In this document: positions 51,865 through 64,000 of the stretch, piece after piece
How the letters are laid out: every line of letters starts with the position of its first letter
Numbering within the stretch: the first letter of the stretch is position 1
Source: Paraspadella gotoi
Taxonomy: Eukaryota; Chaetognatha
Direction: 5' to 3'
Length of the DNA stretch: 64,000 bases
NCBI GenBank assembly: GCA_051294375.1
Contig: CM119268.1
Location: 12,126,356-12,190,355 of the forward strand
Translations under genes and position numbers: made by a program
Notes under the pieces: generated by a model
The model's input: the letters and a program-made list of their open reading frames with translations, nothing else
What the model was told of the DNA's origin: nothing
Databases searched by the model: none

Positions 51865-52135
51865 GTTTCTTAATTCGTTTCTCGTGGAATCGCAAGTGTA
51901 ACTCCGTCACCTACCGGAAAAGAAATTGTAATCCTGACAAAAGATCGTTTACCTGGCCAATCTCGACACTATTAAAAGGGACTTCTTAGGCTTAGGTTTT
52001 TTCTGGGTATCAAATTAACGTTCTGAATTTTCTGAAATATGACTAAATTTTTCTTCTCATAAATGTGCCTGGTTTTTCTTTTTTAACTTTGTATCAAATC
52101 TCTTAATCAAATATTGTCTGTTTTTCTATCTTTAA
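51865..52135 (+). repeat. Tandem duplication, unit 1
   Basis: About 270 bp that recurs at an offset of 288 bp (52153-52427) with only a few substitutions and a 4-bp insertion (taac). Non-coding. The shared block includes tcgtggaatcgcaagtgtaa and cctgacaaaagatcgtttac. Confidence 0.93.
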
Positions 52136-52152
52136 TTTGTTTCTTTAATTTG

Positions 52153-52427
52153 TTTCTTTAATTCGTTTCTCGTGGAATCGCAAGTGTAACTAACTCCGTC
52201 ACCTACCGGAAATGAAATTGTAATCCTGACAAAAGATCGTTTACCTGGCCAATCTCGACACTATTAAAAGGTGCTTCTTAGGCTTAGGTTTTTTCTGGGT
52301 ATCAAATTAACATTCTGAATTTTCTGAAATATGAATAAATTTTTCTTCTCATAAATGTGCCCGGTTTTTCTTTTTTAATTTTGTATCAAATCTCTTAATC
52401 AAATATTGTCTGTTTTTCTATCTTTAT
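52153..52427 (+). repeat. Tandem duplication, unit 2
   Basis: Second copy of the block at 51865-52135. High likeness implies a recent duplication or an assembly artefact. Confidence 0.93.
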
Positions 52428-53177
52428 TCCTGTATTCTTATGAAAATTACAAAATTACTTTTTTTTCACTATTTTAAGTTTTGGATTTTAAAATATTCAT
52501 TACATTCATTACTAATTATTTTATTTTTGTCATATTTATTTATATATATATATATATATGTCTTTTCTATTTATTAGTTTTTATTAGTTTCGTTTTTTGA
52601 TAATCTAAATATGAAAACTATTAAACTATTAATGCGAGAGGGTTGTTACATATTAGTATTGTCTTCTGAAAAAATAGAGGCGCCTCTAAACAAAGAGATC
52701 GATTCAAGAGATTATCAAAAAGTAATTAAATTTGGAAAGGGGAAACATAAAATGAATTCAACTCCCGAAGCGCTCGATCGACAATGGCAATTTTCTTAGT
52801 GTTTCTGTTTTAAAGTCGCAGTAAAGAGAGAGAACAGAAATCTGATTTTTTTCTTCTCGGTAAGCCAAAAAAATTTTCTTTCCTTCTCAAAATTTAACTA
52901 AGGGAATAATAAATACTTAATGCAGTGTCTTTGTATTTATTTAATCTTTTTAAAAAAAGGGGTTTTTTTTTGGTGAAAGGTAATTTGTCTTTCGTTAGAG
53001 CTGACATTTGTCGGCGGCTTTGATTCAACGTCATCCCTAATGAAGATTAGCTACGAAGGATCAGAGCAAAGGGACATGTTTACTAAGCAGGTGGAGAGAT
53101 GGAACGCCTCCGTTTAAAGGATCCAACCGAAGCTGAGGGACAAGCAATTTCATCTACATAGAGCGGAAAAAAGAAGT

Positions 53178-53264
<87 letters not shown>

Positions 53265-54480
53265 CTAACTAAATTTTACAAAGTTTGTCACTTCAATTTT
53301 TTTATTTTTCTAGTTTAACTTACAGCTGAAACGAGCAATTTCCAAATAGATAAAGCAAAGTTAAAATAATTTTAAATTCTAAAATAACAAAATCCCAAAG
53401 TGAAAATAATTTTTCCCGGGTTTGGGCGTCGAAATGTCTTCACGTGAAAGGTCCAGAATCTTCTTCCCTCTTCCCCTTCCTACTCAAAATGGCTTCTACT
53501 TCTTCTTCCTGGCGACATCGCACTTCGTCACCAACTACCTGACAAATATTTTTTCTTTTTTTTTTCTTTTTTCGTGCGAGTTATATTATTGTGACGATAA
53601 ACTGTTTATCACCCGACAATTTCGGAAAAGAATGAGAATAATTTTTTTTTCTTTTTTGTGTGTGAAAATTATATTCGGTGACTAAAAACTTTTTAAATTT
53701 TTCTCTTGGTGGGCAGTTATTTCGAGATATATATTTAAAGTCCAAATCAATAAAAATAGAAACAATCTATTTAAATTTTGAAAAATTAACAAGACATTTT
53801 CTACTACAACGTTACAAATAATCTCGTATGTCACTAAAACCTTGACAAGACCTAAGTGTAATCAATGATATTTACAATGATTAAAATTTAATCTCTAAAG
53901 CTGTACAGCTGTATCAATTGTATTTTGGCAGTATTGTGTAGCTGTAATATTGAAAGTGTGCGAGCAATATTTAAAGCAAAATAAAGCAATAGTAAAAAAA
54001 CTAACCTTGAATTAAAGTTAGTGAAATTGCAAAAAAAAATTCAAACAAACGAGTAATATTTCGGTACTGTTCTGTATTGTTTTGTATAGATACAGGTTGT
54101 TTTGAAAAAAGATTAATTGCTTAAGGAGCAATGAAAATAGTTTTTTTTAAAATAAATATGATGTGTAAAAGCTTCTATTTCAATACATAAAAAAGAAAAA
54201 ACAAACATAAACGTCTAGCGGTCATAAAAAAAATATCTCTATCATGCAAAAATATATAATTTATAGTAATTGTTTATAAAAAGGCACAAAACGCAAGAGA
54301 GAACGAAAGAATTTTTGAGTCGTACTTTAGAGTTAAAGAATATGAGTTTGCAATACAACTCAAATTGGTAAGACTCCAAGTCGCTTGCACTTTCTTGACA
54401 CAGCCTGGACCCTGTACAAGACTTCAATGAGTTTCTTTTTTCAAAGTTTAATTTAAAAAAAAACATTTTCCGTTGAATTT
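52428..54480. other. AT-rich intergenic DNA
   Basis: No gene was recognised. It includes a short (TA)n run at 52543-52558 and a (GA)n tract at 53178-53261. Confidence 0.4.
53178..53261. repeat. (GA)n microsatellite
   Basis: About 83 bases of GA dinucleotide repeat. Confidence 0.95.
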
Positions 54481-54509
54481 AGTCCAATTCAAAAATTCTT
54501 GAGAATTAG

Positions 54510-54620
54510 ATGAGCCGACGTCGCGAGGATCGATGAGATGGGAAGCAACCAATGAGCGTTCGAGTTGATCGACGTCGCCCCTCCACCTAAAAAGCAATCA
54601 AAAGGATCGAGCCAATCAAC
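54510..54620 (+). promoter_or_regulatory. CCAAT/ACGTC-rich promoter-like patch
   Basis: Two CCAAT boxes (54549, 54612) and two GACGTCG words (about 54518 and 54569) lie within 110 bp in a GC-richer island. This is about 1.7 kb upstream of the ABCC start codon. It could be a promoter for that gene if there is an untranslated first exon. That is inference. Confidence 0.35.
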
Positions 54621-55218
54621 GTTTGAAAATTAGAGGACATTTTTTTTTCTATGTGGAAAAGTCATCCCCTTTTCCGGGACAGAAACTTTAGCCAACGTTT
54701 TGCATTTTGTACATTTAAGATTGACGTCATGTCATCTTTGTAGGATTGAAATGAAGTACATTAATTGAACCCTCGATTTCTTCCCTTTTTCCTTTTTCCT
54801 TTTTACACTTATCTATGCGGCTTCATTTAAGTGACATGTGAATCGATAAATATATAATCAATTTAAAAAGATTGAATTTCATTGAATTACTATGTACATT
54901 TTTAGCAGCGATATTAAATGTCATTGACCAGGTGACATTTCTTTTTATTCAAATTCTAACTTCTACCTTCATCATTCTTTAAATATATATAGTTAGCAAT
55001 ACACGGACGTAATATATCTTCCTTGTTCGCTTTTTGATTTCATTGTATATTTGTTTTGGCTCTGAAAAGTTTAGAAGATTAAAGTTAAAACAAAAAAAAA
55101 TCTCTTTGTCTTTCGGAAATCCTGGAGGCAAAGTGAGAATTTCAGAAATTCGGAAGCAGAAAGAGGAAGAAGTTTTCTTTTGAATGGATTCGACAAAAAG
55201 AGAGAAAAAAGGATTTGG

Positions 55219-55350
<132 letters not shown>

Positions 55351-55481
55351 ATAAAAAGAATAAAGAACGAACGAAGGTTCCATAGGGCGATTCTATTTTT
55401 GAAGCATCTTGATGGTCGTCTGTACTTTAGTGAAAAAAATTAATTGAAAAAGCAAATGAGAACGATAATAATGGAAAGAGA

Positions 55482-55484
55482 GAG

Positions 55485-55543
<59 letters not shown>

Positions 55544-55612
55544 AAAAAAGAAAGAAAGAAAGAAAGAAAGAAAAAAAGAAAGGAAGGAAGGAAGGAAGAA
55601 AGAAAGAAAGTC
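55482..55612. repeat. (GAAA)n/(GGAA)n tetranucleotide tract
   Basis: About 130 bases of GAAA units with GGAA units near the end. The frame through it is an artefact. Confidence 0.95.
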
Positions 55613-56322
55613 AGTCAGTCATAAAGAACGAAATATAAAAAGAATAAAGAGAGAAACAAGAAAAGAACGTGAGAATGAATGAATGAGCGAAAGTCGACAG
55701 AAAACAGACGAAGCTTTCCTTTTTTTAAAACAAGGAACTAAATAAGATTCATCAATCATAATATTTTTAGCTTTTCGGTCAGAAATGATTCAGGATTTCG
55801 TCGATCGAATCCCAAGTCTTTGTGAAAGTCTTCAGGTTTTTTTCACGATGAGAAATATAAAAAGTTCCTTAGTTGAGTGATTCACAAGCAGGTTTTATCG
55901 AACCGAGTTCGTTTCTACTCACTTTCGAGAATTTTTCGACAATCTTTAAATCGCGCTCTCTCTTTCGAACTCCCTATTTAGGGAGTTGGATCCCTGACGA
56001 AACTCATCGACTCGAAAAAATATTGACAATTTTCGTTATCTTATCACAGACTTCGATGCCAATGATTTATGATTCTGATTCTGCCGTGAAACAAAAATCG
56101 TTCGCGATTGATTAGAACAACAGTGCCACTCCTTTCGCGTCAATTTCGACAGTTTCTTTCCCTGAAAATAAGCCTAATCGAAAATTATTTACATGCCAAT
56201 AAATGATAATTTGCATTCTTCTCGAACCTCGTCTAGCACGACGTCCCTTACAATCTCCACCGTAATTCCAACTCATCTCTGCCAACCACCGCCCCCTCCT
56301 TTTCACCCCCACCACCGTCGCC
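55613..56322 (+). other. Upstream region and presumed 5' UTR of the ABCC gene
   Basis: No other gene. It is AT-rich to about 56220. The last 100 bp before the ATG are C-rich and AG-poor, as in a 5' UTR. No TATA box was recognised. Confidence 0.4.

Positions 56323-64000
<7,678 letters not shown>

Noticed and set aside
52611-52799. 62-codon open frame starting at an ATG in AT-rich DNA
   Set aside because: Short, isolated, with no recognised motif. Frames of this length are expected by chance.
55444-55638. Lys/Glu-repeat open frame
   Set aside because: Translation of the GAAA tetranucleotide repeat.

Overview
The window is animal (metazoan) nuclear DNA. It has short GT-AG introns, GC-rich exons in AT-rich surroundings, a BCL11-type zinc-finger gene, an ABCC (MRP1-type) transporter gene, a DIRS-like retroelement remnant, and very many (GA)n/(TC)n, (GTC)n and (GAAA)n microsatellites. 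The phylum cannot be fixed from the sequence; an invertebrate is most likely. A run of 25 Ns at 43521-43545 marks a scaffold gap. Frame-breaking single-base differences in otherwise conserved coding sequence suggest a noisy long-read assembly.

Layout. At 1-465 there is a minisatellite of about 52-bp units. From about 0.5 to 15.9 kb is the 5' part of a BCL11-like gene on the minus strand. Exon 1 (15839-15890) encodes the MSRRKQ NuRD-binding motif. Exon 2 (11826-12533) encodes the CCHC zinc finger characteristic of BCL11A/B. The introns on both sides of exon 2 carry fifteen perfect copies of the palindrome CAGCGCTG between 5.7 and 15.3 kb; none was noticed elsewhere in the window. From 16 to 29 kb there is upstream and intergenic DNA with GC/CpG-rich patches, microsatellites, a three-unit in-frame 54-bp tandem repeat, a MITE-like element and a CCAAT-box cluster.

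From 29 to 45 kb the DNA is repeat-rich: inverted-repeat arms of about 0.6 kb (29.0-29.6 and 31.4-31.95 kb), a 1.45-kb block repeated next to the N gap (43.5-45.0 kb), a decayed minus-strand DIRS-type reverse transcriptase/RNase H (31.9-34.6 kb), and gene-like fragments that could not be named (38.0-38.4, 39.6-40.05 and 42.8-43.05 kb).

From 45 to 56 kb it is largely AT-rich intergenic DNA with long GA tracts, a 288-bp-offset tandem duplication, two consensus DR1 nuclear-receptor sites and a CCAAT/ACGTC-rich patch. From 56323 to the window end runs the plus-strand ABCC gene: 19 exons (about 1,316 codons) covering TMD0, L0, TMD1, NBD1, the linker and the first part of TMD2. The second NBD lies beyond the window.

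The two recognised genes are not functionally linked. BCL11 proteins are NuRD-recruiting transcriptional regulators, and ABCC proteins are plasma-membrane exporters of conjugated organic anions.
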